A stretch of DNA of 64,000 bases from Pelobacter sp. (GCA_030824515.1 JAVBXN010000027.1:1-64000), one strand, 5' to 3'. Positions 16,323-25,444 are shown, counted from the stretch's first letter. Notes: generated by a model from the sequence alone, not told the origin. Numbers and translations are program-made.

Positions 16323-16704
16323 GTCATAGCTCCTGATTTGTTTGATAGACGGAATCCGGCAGATATCAATGCTTTAGTTTGTGTTATTAAGTTCTGTGTA
16401 ATTAAAATATTACAATTATCGTGCCAGTAATTTTCTTCTTCGAATTAAGCAGGTTAGGCGTGTGGTTTTTTGGGGTGGAATATTTTGTAAACAATCCCGA
16501 CAATATTCAGGTTGTAAAGCCGGTATGCAAATATATGTTCTGGCTTCATTCTGTCTTAATTAAATAATCGCTCAAACTGGTAAATTGTTAACATGATTTA
16601 TAATTTTTTCGAGTTTGCGGTCATTAACAGCTAAAAAGTACTTGACTTAACAATTAATACATAATAATAAAGCAAATTAATAAACTACAATAAGGAGAGT
16701 AAAC
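16323..16704. other. AT-rich intergenic region with possible cytochrome promoter
   Basis: This 380-base gap between divergent genes is much AT-richer than its neighbours and has no reading frame that looks real. Near its right end TTGACT (16642-16647) is followed by an AATAAT at 15 bases or TAATAA at 17, a possible promoter for the cytochrome gene. A ribosome site AAGGAGAG precedes the ATG at 16705. Nothing else was recognised. Confidence 0.4.
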
Positions 16705-18177
16705 ATGACTAAAAAACTGAAGATCGTTTCACTTGTTACTTTAGCGCTTGTGACGGCATGCGCGGTTGCTGTTGCCGCCACGACTCCGGCAACTTCGCCC
16801 TTCAAGGTTGATCGGGAGTTGTTCAAGCTGTATCCGTCGCTGATTGTTTACGAAAAAACAAAGGCGGGGTTTACAGAACCGGAAACGTGCGCTGGCTGTC
16901 ACGAGGACAAATACAAAGAGTGGAACGGTTCTTTGCACAGTATGGCGTTCGTTGACCCGGTGTACCAGGGCGAATTGAACAAAGCTGTCAAAGCGGTGGG
17001 ACATGATATCTCCCGTCAGTGCGAAGGGTGTCATTCTGCCGCCGGGGTCGTTACGGGAGAGATCAAGGGACCTGGCTTGAGCGGTCTTTCGGCTGTCGCC
17101 AAGGCGGGTGTCTCTTGCGACATCTGCCATTCGATCAGTGACCTTAACCATGATAAGACTCCCACCAAGGAGCCGGAAAACGGTTCCTTCGTTATAAAGC
17201 CTGGTGAAGATGCCAAGGAGGGCGCGGTTCTGGTCAAGCGTGGTCCAGCAAAGCCTAAGGATGGCTGCGGCGACGGGTTCCATGAATGCCGTCAGACGGA
17301 GTTTCACGAAAAAGCTGACCTGTGCGCCTCCTGCCATCAGGTATATCATTATGAAAAGCACTTTCCGATCGAGGCAACCTATAATGAATGGAAGCACAGT
17401 CCCTACGCCCAGAAAGACATCCATTGCCAGGATTGTCACATGGTGGCAACCGAGACCTTTGTGAAAGTGGCCGATACGATGCAAAAGCCGGAGCGGAAAG
17501 ATTACCGGCATTATTTCAACGGCGCCAACTATCTGCTGTATTATCTCGGTTCCCAGGCGTCTTTGAAAGCGGGTGACAAGCAACAGGCCGAGCGTCTGAT
17601 GGCACAGTATGACATGGCCGTCAAGAGATTGCAGAAAGCTGCCGAGCTGGAAATAGAGCCGGTTTACCGCAAGGGGGCCCTGGCGGAGGTGAGGGTGCGT
17701 GTCAAGAACATGCGGGCCGGACACAACTTGCCAACTTCTCTGACCAATATCCGTCAGATGTGGCTGGAGGTGATCGCGCGGGATGACAAGGGAGAGGTTG
17801 TGCTTTCCACCGGCGCTGTGGGTGTTGACGGCACCCTGGGTGAGGACGCGCGGCTTTTTAACTCGGACGGCATGGGAGCGGACATGCACTTCGCAGTTGA
17901 TCCTTGGGTCATCACCGCCTTTTCACGCCATGAAACAATTCCGCCCAAGGGGTATCGTGATGTCCACTATGGAATTTCGGCGCCAAAGGGAAGTTCGCGG
18001 ATTACCATCGAAGCCCGGTTGCGCTATCGCCAGGCGGACCAGAAAATTGCCGAGGCGCTGCTGAAAGCGGTGCCGAAGGATATTGATCTTGCCAGAGACT
18101 ACGGCCTGGAAAAGGTTCCGACATTACCGGTGGTGGATATGGTTTCGCTGAAGCGCGAAGTACCGGTGACAAAATAG
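16705..18177 (+). CDS. Exported multihaem c-type cytochrome (five CXXCH)
   Basis: The 490-residue protein has a signal peptide (cleavage near AVAA-TT) and five CXXCH haem motifs in its first half: CAGCH (about 62), CEGCH, CDICH, CASCH and CQDCH, in the order typical of cytochrome c554/NrfB-like domains. Extra His residues such as HSMAF and HYFNGANY may be distal ligands. Residues about 300-490 lack haems and look like a beta-rich domain (LEIEPVYRKGALAEVRVRVKN...GHNLPTS), often found in Geobacter cytochromes. It would act as a periplasmic electron carrier or reductase; partner unknown. It is monocistronic, between an AT-rich promoter region and a terminator at 18205. Confidence 0.9.
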   Translation: MTKKLKIVSLVTLALVTACAVAVAATTPATSPFKVDRELFKLYPSLIVYEKTKAGFTEPETCAGCHEDKYKEWNGSLHSMAFVDPVYQGELNKAVKAVGHDISRQCEGCHSAAGVVTGEIKGPGLSGLSAVAKAGVSCDICHSISDLNHDKTPTKEPENGSFVIKPGEDAKEGAVLVKRGPAKPKDGCGDGFHECRQTEFHEKADLCASCHQVYHYEKHFPIEATYNEWKHSPYAQKDIHCQDCHMVATETFVKVADTMQKPERKDYRHYFNGANYLLYYLGSQASLKAGDKQQAERLMAQYDMAVKRLQKAAELEIEPVYRKGALAEVRVRVKNMRAGHNLPTSLTNIRQMWLEVIARDDKGEVVLSTGAVGVDGTLGEDARLFNSDGMGADMHFAVDPWVITAFSRHETIPPKGYRDVHYGISAPKGSSRITIEARLRYRQADQKIAEALLKAVPKDIDLARDYGLEKVPTLPVVDMVSLKREVPVTK

Positions 18178-18204
18178 AGATCTTAACGAGATAATAAACT
18201 GAGG

Positions 18205-18230
18205 ACGGGGCGATTCATGATCGCCCCGTT
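18205..18230 (+). terminator. Terminator of the pentahaem cytochrome gene
   Basis: A stem ACGGGGCGAT / ATCGCCCCGT with a TCATG-type loop starts 28 bases after the stop and is followed by a TTATTGATTT run. A standard intrinsic terminator. Confidence 0.75.
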
Positions 18231-18318
18231 ATTGATTTAGCTTTAAATGTTGACGCATGGCGAAATTGAGTGGATTGGTATTCCGGGTGCTTCATTCTTT
18301 CTCATCAGCAATTGATGC

Positions 18319-18801
18319 TTATTTGCCACAGCACTTCTTGTATTTGAGGCCGCTTCCACAGACGCAAGGTTCATTTCTGCCGATCTTGCTGGAAATGATC
18401 GGGGCCGCTTTCACCGTACTTCCTTCGGTAAAGAACCAGTTTGCGCCTTCGCGAATGAATTGGGCGTTCTCGTGATGCTCCCGCGGTTCACCATTTTCAC
18501 TGAATCGCGCGATAAACTCCACTTCTCCGGTGGTGTCGGAACTGCCGCCATTTTTGGTGGTGATGATTTCGAGACCTTGCCATTCAGCGTTTTCGGCCCA
18601 CTCCTTTGTGCCTTTGTGGTCATATCCAGCCCGATGATCCGCATGCGTGCTCTCAAAAATAAAGTCAGTATTTACTGCTACATAAGCAGAATAGCGCGCT
18701 TTCATGAGTTCTTCAGCGGTCTCGGCAGGGCGAGCCCCGTTTATGACAGGTTCACAGCATTCGGAATATGTAATGCCGCTGCCGCAAGGACATTTGTTCA
18801 T
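18319..18801 (-). CDS. YchJ-like protein with SEC-C motifs
   Basis: From the ATG at 18801 (AAGGAGA site) the protein has 160 residues. SEC-C zinc-binding motifs sit at both ends: [13 protein letters not shown] at the start and [18 protein letters not shown] at the C-terminus. Between them is the UPF0225/YchJ NTF2-like domain ([33 protein letters not shown]). SEC-C motifs bind zinc and often contact ribosomes or SecB, but the role of YchJ is not established. A longer start at 18864 was rejected for lack of a ribosome site. It stands alone. Confidence 0.88.
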   Translation of the reverse strand: MNKCPCGSGITYSECCEPVINGARPAETAEELMKARYSAYVAVNTDFIFESTHADHRAGYDHKGTKEWAENAEWQGLEIITTKNGGSSDTTGEVEFIARFSENGEPREHHENAQFIREGANWFFTEGSTVKAAPIISSKIGRNEPCVCGSGLKYKKCCGK

Positions 18802-19035
18802 GGTAGTTTCTCCTTCGGTGAATTTAAAGTTTGGTGACACACTCTTCAGCGGTTTGTCAAACAATATCTGTTACTTTTCAGTGGAAAGCATTCGATCTAC
18901 TGCGGTAGTGCAAGCCTTTTTAACCCCGGTCGCGGGTGAAATAATTGAATTATTTAATTAGTTGTGAATAAAAAACTTTTGTGCTTGAGTGAAATTATGG
19001 TATATAAAATAGAAATTTAGCCGGGCGGTGCCATC

Positions 19036-20196
19036 ATGGAAAAAAATATCCAGGAGCTGTTAAGGAAGACCCTTTCACGGAGCAGTGATGACGCACTTGA
19101 GTGTGACGTGGCAAACTATTCCAGTTTGTACGGCGACATTGTCTATCTGGAGGTGATGAGGCTGCTTACAGGCAAATCGCCGGGCCTCAGCGAATCCAAA
19201 CGATACTGGTGCGATGCCCTGGCTCTTCGAGATGGAATCCTCCAAAAAACCCATTATCGCCTCAGCATGCGGGCATCGATTCTGGAACTGATTCAGAAAA
19301 ACTCAAGCGAGTTTAAGAATCTGGTTTTCATAGAGACCAAGGATCTGGAAAGTATCCGCCACTGCTCTGTCACAGACGGTTTGACTGGACTTTACAATCA
19401 AACCTACCTGAAAACTTTACTCAGCCAGAATGTGCCGCTGCGTCGCAGAGTCGATGATTCCGCCAGTGCTCTGATCCTTCTGGATCTGGATCATTTCAAG
19501 ATCTATAACGACTGCTGCGGGCATGTCGCGGGCGATGAGGCTCTTCGCACCGTGGCCGGTATTATCAAGGACCAGATCAGGGAACAGGATATCGCGGCGC
19601 GCTACGGAGGTGACGAGTTTGCCGTCTATCTTCCCAAAGTCACTAAAAACGTGGCCTTTGCAGTAGCCAACAGGATACGCCAGGCGGTTGAAAACACGGT
19701 ATTCCCGGGCCAGGAGCTTCTCAACGAAAGAAGGCTCACGGCCAGTTGCGGCATATCATTTTATTCAGAAGAAACAAGTGATGTGAAGTCACTGATAGAG
19801 GTGGCGGATCGGGAACTCTACAATGCAAAGCGCCTTAGAAACTCAATTTCACCCTGCAGTTTTGAACGCAGAAAACATCAGCGGCACGCTACCCAGGCAC
19901 TGCTGCAATGTTTTCCGGCCAACAACGGAATGTCCGAAACCGCGATGGCCTGCAACTTCAGCAATACCGGGGTGGGAATCTGGAGCAATATCTCGGCCGC
20001 GCCCGAAGACCCTCTTATGATTCGATTGAGTAAACCCTTCTGGTCCGACGAGCTTGAGATAAACGGCTTTGTGCGTCAAGCCTGCCCGGACGAGGATACC
20101 GGCCTCTGCTATCTGGGCATTGAATTCGATCGATTTCTTGACGACTGCACCAGCTATATCCCCATGTCCCTGGCCAAGAGTGTGATGACACACTGA
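19036..20196 (+). CDS. Diguanylate cyclase with C-terminal PilZ domain
   Basis: The 386-residue cytoplasmic protein has an N-terminal helical region (1-115) with no known sensor. Its GGDEF domain spans about 116-270, with the active site YGGDEFAVYL near 189 and the inhibitory RXXD (REQD) five residues before it, so the enzyme can make and sense cyclic di-GMP. Residues about 275-380 form a PilZ domain (RRKHQRHA, then CNFSNTGVGIW), which binds cyclic di-GMP. The PilZ motif has Asn instead of the usual Asp (NFSNTG for DXSXXG). Cyclase and receptor in one chain suggest feedback. The ATG at 19036 has only a weak ribosome site. Confidence 0.9.
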   Translation: MEKNIQELLRKTLSRSSDDALECDVANYSSLYGDIVYLEVMRLLTGKSPGLSESKRYWCDALALRDGILQKTHYRLSMRASILELIQKNSSEFKNLVFIETKDLESIRHCSVTDGLTGLYNQTYLKTLLSQNVPLRRRVDDSASALILLDLDHFKIYNDCCGHVAGDEALRTVAGIIKDQIREQDIAARYGGDEFAVYLPKVTKNVAFAVANRIRQAVENTVFPGQELLNERRLTASCGISFYSEETSDVKSLIEVADRELYNAKRLRNSISPCSFERRKHQRHATQALLQCFPANNGMSETAMACNFSNTGVGIWSNISAAPEDPLMIRLSKPFWSDELEINGFVRQACPDEDTGLCYLGIEFDRFLDDCTSYIPMSLAKSVMTH

Positions 20197-20229
20197 TAAT
20201 TTGCATATCCGCAGTAATGCACTTAAATG

Positions 20230-20257
20230 AAAAGGCGCCCGCATGGACGCCTTTTTT
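20230..20257. terminator. Bidirectional terminator between the cyclase and rubrerythrin genes
   Basis: The AAAAGGCG / CGCCTTTTTT stem with a CCCGCATGGA loop lies between the convergent genes. It has T runs on the plus strand and A runs on the other side, so it can serve both. Confidence 0.7.
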
Positions 20258-20303
20258 GCTGCAATTTCACTAATGTAATGACCAGCGTTCGTGGCTGCCA
20301 GTT

Positions 20304-20840
20304 TCAGTAGCTGCCTTCCACCAGTTCAAAATATGCCTGGGGATGTTTGCAGACCGGACAGATCTTGAGGGCTTCCAGCCCTTCATGGATGTGACCGCAG
20401 TTCCGGCATTTCCAGCGGGCCGATTCCTTGCGGCTGAAAAGCGCTCCCGATTCCAGCTCTTCCAGGAGCAGGCGATAACGGTCTCGGTGCTCTTTTTCAA
20501 TCTTGCCGATCGATGCGAAAAGGGCGGCGATTTCGGGGAATCCCTCCTCTTTCGCGTCATTGGCCATGCGTGGATACATGTCGGTGAACTCTTCGTTCTC
20601 GCCGGCGGCGGAGGCCCGCAGGTTTTCGGCGGTGGAGCCGATACCGTTCAGCAGATTGAAGTGCAGCTTGGCATGTTCCTTTTCATTTTCGGCGGTTTCC
20701 ATGAAAATGGCGGCAATCTTCTCATAGCCCTCTTTTTTGGCGACCGAAGCGAAGTAAGTGTACTTGTTACGTGCCTGGGACTCCCCGGCAAAGGCATCGC
20801 ACAGATTCTTCTCGGTTTTGGTTCCCTTGATATCTTTCAT
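20304..20840 (-). CDS. Rubrerythrin
   Basis: This 178-residue non-haem iron protein reduces hydrogen peroxide in anaerobes. Residues about 10-135 are the ferritin-like di-iron four-helix domain: LCDAFAGESQARNKY, ETAENEKEHAKLHF and a second EKEHRDRY. Residues 140-178 are a rubredoxin-like one-iron domain with two CXXC pairs (CRNCGH and CPVCKHP). Both iron sites look complete. The start at 20840 is followed by MKDIKGTKTEKNL, typical of the family. It is monocistronic and probably responds to oxidative stress, as in related bacteria. Confidence 0.95.
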   Translation of the reverse strand: MKDIKGTKTEKNLCDAFAGESQARNKYTYFASVAKKEGYEKIAAIFMETAENEKEHAKLHFNLLNGIGSTAENLRASAAGENEEFTDMYPRMANDAKEEGFPEIAALFASIGKIEKEHRDRYRLLLEELESGALFSRKESARWKCRNCGHIHEGLEALKICPVCKHPQAYFELVEGSY

Positions 20841-21021
20841 TCAAAGCTCCTTTTTTTCGGAAATATGACCGGAAAACGCCTGTCATTAGCAAGTTTTATT
20901 ACATGAAGGAGGGCAAAGTCAAACTATTTGAATTTTTCGTTTTCGGAAATAATAAGTTGTCTCAGGGCAGCTTTCATTGTAGTCTCATTAGACGGTTGTG
21001 TCCGTGTAAACGAGGGTTTTT

Positions 21022-21243
21022 ATGAAAAAAAATGATGAATTGTTGCGGGCGCCATTAACAGCGCACGAGACCGGGTGGGCCAGTGAAATTGCTGACAAGC
21101 TTCCGGGTGATGTGGATCTGACCTTCGAGGAGTGCAAGATTTTGCTCAGGATGCCGATCGGGGAATGGCCGCCCAGGCTGCTGGCCAAGGTGAAGGATGT
21201 GATCAATATGGAAGATTTTCAGGACGATGAGCAGGAGGAGTGA
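21022..21243 (+). CDS. Small conserved-looking protein of unknown function (73 aa)
   Basis: The ATG at 21022 follows a GAGGG ribosome site. The product is acidic, has no signal peptide and shows WASEIADKLPGDVDLTFEECKI and MPIGEWPPRLLAKV. No family was recognised. It precedes a lipoprotein gene and a radical-SAM gene on the same strand at short distance and may share their transcript. Confidence 0.65.
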   Translation: MKKNDELLRAPLTAHETGWASEIADKLPGDVDLTFEECKILLRMPIGEWPPRLLAKVKDVINMEDFQDDEQEE

Positions 21244-21311
21244 TTTCGTTTCGGCGAGATGCGCCCATGACGTGTTATATTCGTAAACCAGTATATTTGA
21301 AGGAGTTTTGT

Positions 21312-22397
21312 TTGAAGAAGCAGTCAGTCAGTCGTTATGTGGGATCATTTGCTTGTCTGTTGTTAGCACTTTCAGGATGCACCAATAACAAGTCTGTAGA
21401 GCAGCCCAGTGTCAAATCAGAAAAAAGCGAGCCGGCGCCAGTTACCACGGTATTCTCGGCCACCAGCAGTTCCATTCGTCAAGCCGCGGTCTTTGCAACC
21501 CACACCAGCGCTGCCGGCACTGCAGTTCCCAAGGTCAAGTACAATTCCGGTGAAAATCCCGAGTTTGCAAAGAATCACGGCTGGCCGGTCAAGGGTCCTG
21601 CTGTGCTGCCAGGTTCGATCCTGCCCCGGAAACGTATCGTGGCCTACTATGGCAACCCGCTTTCAAAAAAGATGGGCGCGCTGGGGGCGTTTCCCAAGGA
21701 TGAGATGTTGCGAAAACTCAAAGAAGAGGTGTCTGCCTGGCAGGCGGCAGATCCCGCCACGCCGGTACAACCGGCCCTGCATCTGATCGCGGTCGTGGCT
21801 CAGGGCGCGCCGGGCAAGGATGGCAAGTACCGCATGATCATGGCGGACAAGATCATCAACCAGGTCTACGGCTGGGCAAAAGAGGCCGGGGCACTGCTGT
21901 TCATCGACATCCAGACCGGGCACGACGATATCCGGGCGGTTCTGCCGCGCTTCGAGTGGATCCTGAAAAACCCCGATGTGCATCTGGGGATCGATCCGGA
22001 GTTCAACCTGATCAAGAGCGGCAAGAAACCGGGCACGAAGATCGGTACCTATGACGCGGCCGACATCAACTATGCCTCCGCCTATCTGAAAGATCTGGTC
22101 AAAAAGAACAACCTGCCCCCCAAGGTCTTTACCGTGCATCGCTTCACCAAGGGTGGGGTAACCAACTCCAGAAATATCATCCTGCGCCCCGAGGTGCAAA
22201 TGGTCATGCATATGGACGGCTGGGGAGCTCCCTGGCTGAAGCGCGATTCCTACAAGGACTACATCGTCGCCGAACCGGTGCAGTATACAGGCTTCAAGCT
22301 GTTCTACCACAATGACACCAAGAAGGGCGATCCGCTGCTGAAACCGCAGGATGTACTCAAATTGAATCCGAAGCCGCTCTACATCCAGTATCAGTAA
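21312..22397 (+). CDS. Lipoprotein of unknown function, TIM-barrel-like
   Basis: Starting with the TTG at 21312 (AAGGAG six bases before), the 361-residue protein has a lipoprotein signal LLALSGC, with Cys as the lipidation site. An ATG further upstream at 21240 was rejected because it overlaps the previous gene and adds a non-signal leader. The mature domain (about 100-361) shows repeated beta-alpha segments: RIVAYYGNPLSKKMGALG, LHLIAVVAQGAPGKDG, ALLFIDIQTGHDDIR, HLGIDPEFNL and VQMVMHMDGWGAPW. The Asp/Glu placement on strand ends (DIQTGHDD, DPEF) resembles a glycoside-hydrolase-like barrel. No confident family or substrate is claimed. It lies nine bases before the radical-SAM gene, so the two are probably co-expressed. 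Confidence 0.72.
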   Translation: MKKQSVSRYVGSFACLLLALSGCTNNKSVEQPSVKSEKSEPAPVTTVFSATSSSIRQAAVFATHTSAAGTAVPKVKYNSGENPEFAKNHGWPVKGPAVLPGSILPRKRIVAYYGNPLSKKMGALGAFPKDEMLRKLKEEVSAWQAADPATPVQPALHLIAVVAQGAPGKDGKYRMIMADKIINQVYGWAKEAGALLFIDIQTGHDDIRAVLPRFEWILKNPDVHLGIDPEFNLIKSGKKPGTKIGTYDAADINYASAYLKDLVKKNNLPPKVFTVHRFTKGGVTNSRNIILRPEVQMVMHMDGWGAPWLKRDSYKDYIVAEPVQYTGFKLFYHNDTKKGDPLLKPQDVLKLNPKPLYIQYQ

Positions 22398-22406
22398 GGG
22401 GGAGCG

Positions 22407-23912
22407 ATGCTGCTGATCTTCCCGCCGGTTGCCAAAGCCTGCGAACCGCCGGCCGGCATTGCCCGGCTGGCGGCAGCCCTGCAGGCCCACGGCATCGCCT
22501 GCCGGATGCTGGACGCCAACCTGGAGGGGCAGCTCTGGCTTTTGGAGCAACCGCTAACGGTCAATGACACCTGGAGCCGCCGGGCAACCAGGAACCATGC
22601 CGCCCACATTGCCGCGCTGCGCAATCCGAATACCTATCAAACCCCTGATCGTTACCGCCGCGCGGTCAGCGACCTGAACCGCCTGCTGGCCGTTGCCGGC
22701 GCCGGGCAGGGCGCGGTAGCGGGGCTGGCCGACTACCAGCACGCCGAACTATCACCGCTACGCAGCTGTGACCTGATTGCCGCCTCACGGCAACCGCAAA
22801 CCAATCCTTTTTTTACATATTTCAGCCGGCGGCTGCCGGAACTGCTGGATGGCATCGGCACGGTCGGCTTTTCGCTGAACTATCTCAGCCAGGCGCTGTG
22901 TGTCTTTGCCATGATCGGGCATATCAGGGAACGTTACCCGCATATACGGATCGTGCTGGGTGGCGGGTTGGTGACCTCCTGGATGCGGCGTCCCGGTTGG
23001 AGTAACCCCTTCGGTGCCCTGGTGGACCATCTGGTGGCCGGGGCCGGGGAGGAAGCGCTGTTGTCGTTTTTCGGCATCAGTTCGGCAACGGATCAAGCAG
23101 TTGCTCCGGACTACTCCGGCCTGCCGTTGCCGGAATATTTCTCGCCCGGTCTGATCCTCCCCTACAGCGCCGCCGGCGGCTGTTATTGGAACCGCTGCTC
23201 GTTCTGCCCAGAGCGGGCCGAGGGAAACGATTATTACCCGGTGCCGGTTTTGCGGGCCCTGTCCGAGCTGCGGCAGTTGACTGCTTTGTACAGGCCATCC
23301 CTGATCCACCTGTTGGACAATGCCGTCAGTCCTGCGCTGTTGCGCGGGTTGATAGTAGATCCGCCCGGTGCGCCCTGGTACGGCTTCGCGCGGGTCGATG
23401 AACAGCTGGCCGATCCGGAATTCTGCCGTTCTCTGAAGCGCTCCGGTTGCGTGATGCTCAAACTGGGGCTGGAATCGGGGGACCAGGGAGTGCTGGACCG
23501 GATGGGTAAGGGAATCAGGCTGGAGGTGGTCGAGCGAGTGCTGTCCAGCCTGCAACAGGCAGGGATCGCCGTCTATTGCTATCTGCTGTTCGGTACGCCG
23601 GGAGAGAGCGAGGTTGAGGCTGAACGGACGCTGGAGTTTGTGGCGCGACAACGGGAGGCGCTCGGTTTTCTGAACCTGGCGGTTTTCAATATGCCGATCC
23701 ATGGGGATCAGGCTGGAGAGTACGGGACGGGACTGTTCTATGCAGGGGATCTTTCGCTCTACACCGCCTTCCGGCATCCCGGCGGCTGGGAGCGCGCTCA
23801 GGTGCGGCGTTTTCTGGAGCAGCGCTTCAAGCGTCACCCGGCGGTGGCGGAAATTATCAGAAACGATCCGCCCCAGTTTTCATCAAACCACGCCCCGTTT
23901 TTTTGCAGGTAA
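22407..23912 (+). CDS. Radical SAM protein with N-terminal B12-binding-like domain
   Basis: The 501-residue protein starts MLLIFPPVAKACEPPAGIARLA, the first strand-helix of a cobalamin-binding-like Rossmann domain (1-200). A later GGCYWNRCSFCPE (about 255) has the three cysteines of a radical-SAM 4Fe-4S cluster. The barrel continues with LLDNAVS, MLKLGLESGDQGVLDRM and YCYLLFGTPGESE, typical SAM-binding strands. The classical DXHXXG cobalamin lysine-off motif is not seen, so B12 may not bind. Enzymes of this group methylate or rearrange unreactive carbons, but no substrate can be named. It immediately follows the lipoprotein gene. The ATG at 22407 has an AAGGGGGA site. Confidence 0.82.
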   Translation: MLLIFPPVAKACEPPAGIARLAAALQAHGIACRMLDANLEGQLWLLEQPLTVNDTWSRRATRNHAAHIAALRNPNTYQTPDRYRRAVSDLNRLLAVAGAGQGAVAGLADYQHAELSPLRSCDLIAASRQPQTNPFFTYFSRRLPELLDGIGTVGFSLNYLSQALCVFAMIGHIRERYPHIRIVLGGGLVTSWMRRPGWSNPFGALVDHLVAGAGEEALLSFFGISSATDQAVAPDYSGLPLPEYFSPGLILPYSAAGGCYWNRCSFCPERAEGNDYYPVPVLRALSELRQLTALYRPSLIHLLDNAVSPALLRGLIVDPPGAPWYGFARVDEQLADPEFCRSLKRSGCVMLKLGLESGDQGVLDRMGKGIRLEVVERVLSSLQQAGIAVYCYLLFGTPGESEVEAERTLEFVARQREALGFLNLAVFNMPIHGDQAGEYGTGLFYAGDLSLYTAFRHPGGWERAQVRRFLEQRFKRHPAVAEIIRNDPPQFSSNHAPFFCR

Positions 23913-23935
23913 TGGTAATGTATGTGCGATCTGCC

Positions 23936-23990
23936 ATGGCATGGGCGAACACAAGACAGGGCGAACACAAGGTTCGACCCTACGGGCGTG
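23936..23990. repeat. Fragments of a GGGCGAACACAAG-type dispersed repeat
   Basis: The stretch has two GGGCGAACACAAG copies in tandem (the second continuing into GTTCGACCCTACGGGC). It resembles a short repeat scattered in many deltaproteobacterial genomes. It lies between the convergent radical-SAM and PAS genes and reaches the end of the PAS gene. Its function is unknown. Confidence 0.4.
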
Positions 23991-24417
23991 CTTCCAGTAC
24001 GCGGACCCGCTCCTTTAGTTCCCGTTCGCGCTGCCAGCGGGCGCTGACGTCGCGGATAACGGCGGCAACCCCCAGCATGCCGCCTTCGTCATCACGGATC
24101 AGCGCCATCGAAAACTCGGTCGAAAGCCGCGTGCCGTCCTTGCGCAGCGCCGGTGCCGATAGCAGATCGACGCTGTAGCGGCTGCTGCCGCTCTCCATCA
24201 CGCGATAGTAGCCTTCCCAGTGGCGACCGCGCAGGTTCTCGGGGATGATCAGGTCCAGGGACTGTCCCAGTGCTTCCGCTGCGCTGTAACCGAACATCTT
24301 TTCCGCGGCGGCATTCCAGTATCTGATGATGCCCTGCCGGTCGGAGTACATGACCGCATCACCGATTCCGGCGACAATCCTGTTGCAGAGCCATTCCTGT
24401 GATTGTGAATCATGCAT
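23980..24417 (-). CDS. PAS-domain protein (single sensor domain)
   Basis: From the ATG at 24417 (GGGGGT site) the protein has 145 residues: one PAS domain (YSDRQGIIRYWNAAAEKMFGYS, then GQSLDLIIPENLRGRHWEGY and LRKDGTRLSTEFSM) and a short C-terminal helix. It lacks any kinase, GGDEF or output domain, so it is a stand-alone sensor or a partner to another protein. PAS domains bind haem, flavin or small ligands; the cofactor cannot be told. It is the last gene of a four-gene operon with hemerythrin and two cysteine-containing proteins. The end may run into a dispersed repeat. Confidence 0.85.
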   Translation of the reverse strand: MHDSQSQEWLCNRIVAGIGDAVMYSDRQGIIRYWNAAAEKMFGYSAAEALGQSLDLIIPENLRGRHWEGYYRVMESGSSRYSVDLLSAPALRKDGTRLSTEFSMALIRDDEGGMLGVAAVIRDVSARWQRERELKERVRVLEARP

Positions 24418-24437
24418 GGCAACCCCCTTTTGTCTCA

Positions 24438-24986
24438 CTACTCGTTTTCGTAGCTTTGCACCAGTGCTAGGTAGCGGTCGCTGAAGTCTTCCGCGGTACG
24501 GGCTTCTGCCGCTGCATAACCTGCTACGATTTCTTCCCTCAGTGTATCAGCTATGATCCGTTCGGCAAGCGGGTAGAGGATTCCATCCTCCTTGCCGATA
24601 TGTTCACGCAGCAGTTCCACATAGGCCAGAGCATTCCCGCTCAGTGCTTCCAGGTCAACTTCTTTTCCGGCCAGCGCGTCCAGGGCCGCCGATTCCATTG
24701 CTCGTACGTACGCCCTGCCCTGGTCATGTTCCATCAGCATCGCGGCGATCGGGCTGTTCTCGCGCGGCATGCCGTTTTTGATCAGCGCTTCGAACAGCAC
24801 GTCCTCTTCCTTGGAGTGATGGAAACGATCGGCGTAGTTGCGGATGAAGTCTACGCCATCCAGGTAGAAGCGCCAGTTGCCGTATGCGCCAGCCGCGCTT
24901 CTGGGTGCGTTGCGCTCCAGCAGTGCGATCATGCGCAGGATCAGCTTGTGCTCGTTGACCAGGGCCGTCGTGATATCTGTTTTCAT
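24438..24986 (-). CDS. Hemerythrin-domain protein
   Basis: The 182-residue protein is a four-helix HHE domain with the di-iron ligands spread as NEHKLILRM, FHHSKEEDVLF, MEHDQGRAY and EHIGKEDGILYP. These bind oxygen, or protect or repair iron centres, in anaerobes. The length is that of the YtfE/hemerythrin group. Its stop overlaps or abuts the next gene (24438), and its start (24986) shares a base with the stop of the upstream cysteine-rich gene, so translation is coupled. A role against oxygen or nitric oxide is inferred from the neighbours (DUF1858-like and PAS). Confidence 0.88.
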   Translation of the reverse strand: MKTDITTALVNEHKLILRMIALLERNAPRSAAGAYGNWRFYLDGVDFIRNYADRFHHSKEEDVLFEALIKNGMPRENSPIAAMLMEHDQGRAYVRAMESAALDALAGKEVDLEALSGNALAYVELLREHIGKEDGILYPLAERIIADTLREEIVAGYAAAEARTAEDFSDRYLALVQSYENE

Positions 24987-25444
24987 CAGTTCCTCCGTTC
25001 TCCGTTGATACCGACTATGATCGCCTCGAACGGAACCTGTTTGCCGCTTTTCTCAAGTGCTTCGCGGACCATGATGTCCAGTCCGCGACAGCAGGGAACC
25101 TCCATGATTGCGACGGTGACGCTTTTGATGTTATTGGCGCTGAAGATATGGGCCATTTTGTCCACGTAGGCGGTGGTGTCGTCCAGTTTGGGGCAGGCGA
25201 TCGCCAGCGCCTTTCCTTTCAGCAGATCCTGATGGGTGCTGCCCATGGCATAAGCCACGCAATCGGCGCAGATCAGGATGTCCGCATCCTGGAAGTAGGG
25301 CGCCGTGGGGGGCACCAGGTGCAGTTGTACCGGCCACTGCCGGAGTTCGGAAGCCGCTTTGACGCTGTTTGCTACTGTTTCTTCACGTTCGATAACCCTT
25401 GCCATGCTGCCGGGGCAGCCGCATCCCAGATTTGCCATGATCAT
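24986..25444 (-). CDS. Small cysteine-rich protein, possible iron-sulfur (unrecognised)
   Basis: The 152-residue protein begins MIMANLGCGCPGSMAR, with cysteines close together (CGC). Later come DILICADCVAYAMG, ALAIACPKLDD and IMEVPCCRGLDI, so several more Cys are available for a metal cluster. No transmembrane helix or signal is seen. Similar sequences are found as the C-terminal part of larger ferredoxin-like proteins of Clostridia and Geobacter, recalled without a search. The start has a good ribosome site and overlaps the stop of the preceding DUF1858-like gene by four bases. Function unknown. Confidence 0.65.
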   Translation of the reverse strand: MIMANLGCGCPGSMARVIEREETVANSVKAASELRQWPVQLHLVPPTAPYFQDADILICADCVAYAMGSTHQDLLKGKALAIACPKLDDTTAYVDKMAHIFSANNIKSVTVAIMEVPCCRGLDIMVREALEKSGKQVPFEAIIVGINGERRN

